Positions 41,629 through 41,809 of a DNA stretch of 41,809 nt are shown here, piece after piece. The translations under genes were made by a program, and so were the position numbers. Source of the stretch: Roseburia sp. (GTDB lineage Bacteria > Bacillota > Clostridia > Lachnospirales > Lachnospiraceae). The notes below the pieces were generated by a model, which had not been told where the DNA came from, ran no database searches, and was given only the letters and a program-made list of their open reading frames with translations. The stretch is from assembly GCA_023662875.1 (NCBI GenBank), contig JAMPIG010000024.1, forward strand, positions 1 through 41,809, in the 5' to 3' direction. Each line of letters starts with the position of its first letter. The stretch's first letter is position 1.

Positions 41629-41809
41629 TTGGCAAACAATGCATTTGGTATCGACCTCGGTACAAACAACATCAAGATCTACAACAGGAGCGATGACAGC
41701 GTTCTGGTGGAAAAGAACATGATCGCCATCGAGAACAAGAACACCCTGTTCGCGTATGGGAACTCTGCATTTGAAATGTATGAGAAGGCACCCGGAAATA
41801 TTCATATTT
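41629..41809 (+). CDS. mreB: MreB-like actin homologue, 5' part only
   Basis: The first 60 codons, cut by the window's right edge. MANNAFGIDLGTNNIKIYNR contains the phosphate-1 motif DLGTNNIKIY of the MreB/Mbl/FtsA actin fold; the rod-shape protein MreB is the best fit after radC. It starts with TTG 41629, 8 bases after AAAGGGG (41614-41620). Later motifs are out of view, so the MreB, Mbl or MreBH type cannot be decided. Confidence 0.85.
   Translation, partial: MANNAFGIDLGTNNIKIYNRSDDSVLVEKNMIAIENKNTLFAYGNSAFEMYEKAPGNIHI

Overview
This 41.8 kb window looks like chromosome from a moderately high-GC Clostridia, most likely a Lachnospiraceae member. That is an inference from family knowledge: the order miaB - phosphoesterase - mutS - mutL - miaA - P-loop kinase - methionine gamma-lyase-like gene, then DUF4321 - radC - mreB-like, together with AGGAGG-type ribosome binding sites and frequent TTG/GTG starts. 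All genes I could support are on the + strand. I recognise no tRNA, rRNA, CRISPR array or transposase.

Region 1 (1-8416) is accessory DNA. Two copies of an AAA-ATPase-like/PD-(D/E)XK gene, identical as far as I could compare over about 1.5 kb, lie as direct repeats. Between them is an AT-richer three-gene cassette: a nuclease-N6-adenine methyltransferase fusion, a two-half specificity subunit, and a protein joining a DndB-like DGQHR-type domain to a C-terminal nucleoside-deoxyribosyltransferase/TIR-like domain. The last two genes overlap by ATGA. This is the best candidate for an undescribed defence system. The methylase/specificity junction also carries a textbook -1 slippery heptamer.

Region 2 (8526-16659) holds an ABC-2 exporter (ATPase plus two permeases), an AT-richer glycoside-hydrolase-like gene, and a MarR-controlled heterodimeric ABC exporter. 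A perfect 14-bp inverted repeat sits on the MarR promoter. The two exporter subunits carry complementary degenerate ATPase motifs.

Region 3 (16671-23671) contains a terminator, a GtrII-type membrane glucosyltransferase with its own extended -10 promoter, an OmpR/EnvZ-type two-component pair, a membrane-anchored protein of unknown function, and an alanine/sodium symporter. A 34-bp tandem repeat straddles the kinase stop and the start of the next gene.

Region 4 (23672-29534) is a patchwork of small genes: a Dabb protein behind a strongly folded leader, an intact DUF3795 gene, an AAC(6')-like acetyltransferase, a DUF3795 gene broken by an in-frame amber codon, pepT, a membrane protein, an antitoxin-like/nucleoside phosphorylase fusion, an unknown gene, and an LPD3-like gene whose first 27 codons derive from a copy of the miaB 5' end.

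Region 5 (29603-41809) is core: miaB, a metallophosphoesterase, mutS, mutL, miaA, a P-loop kinase, a PLP enzyme, DUF4321, radC and the start of an mreB-like gene. Short tandem repeats also sit at the mutL/miaA and miaA/kinase junctions.
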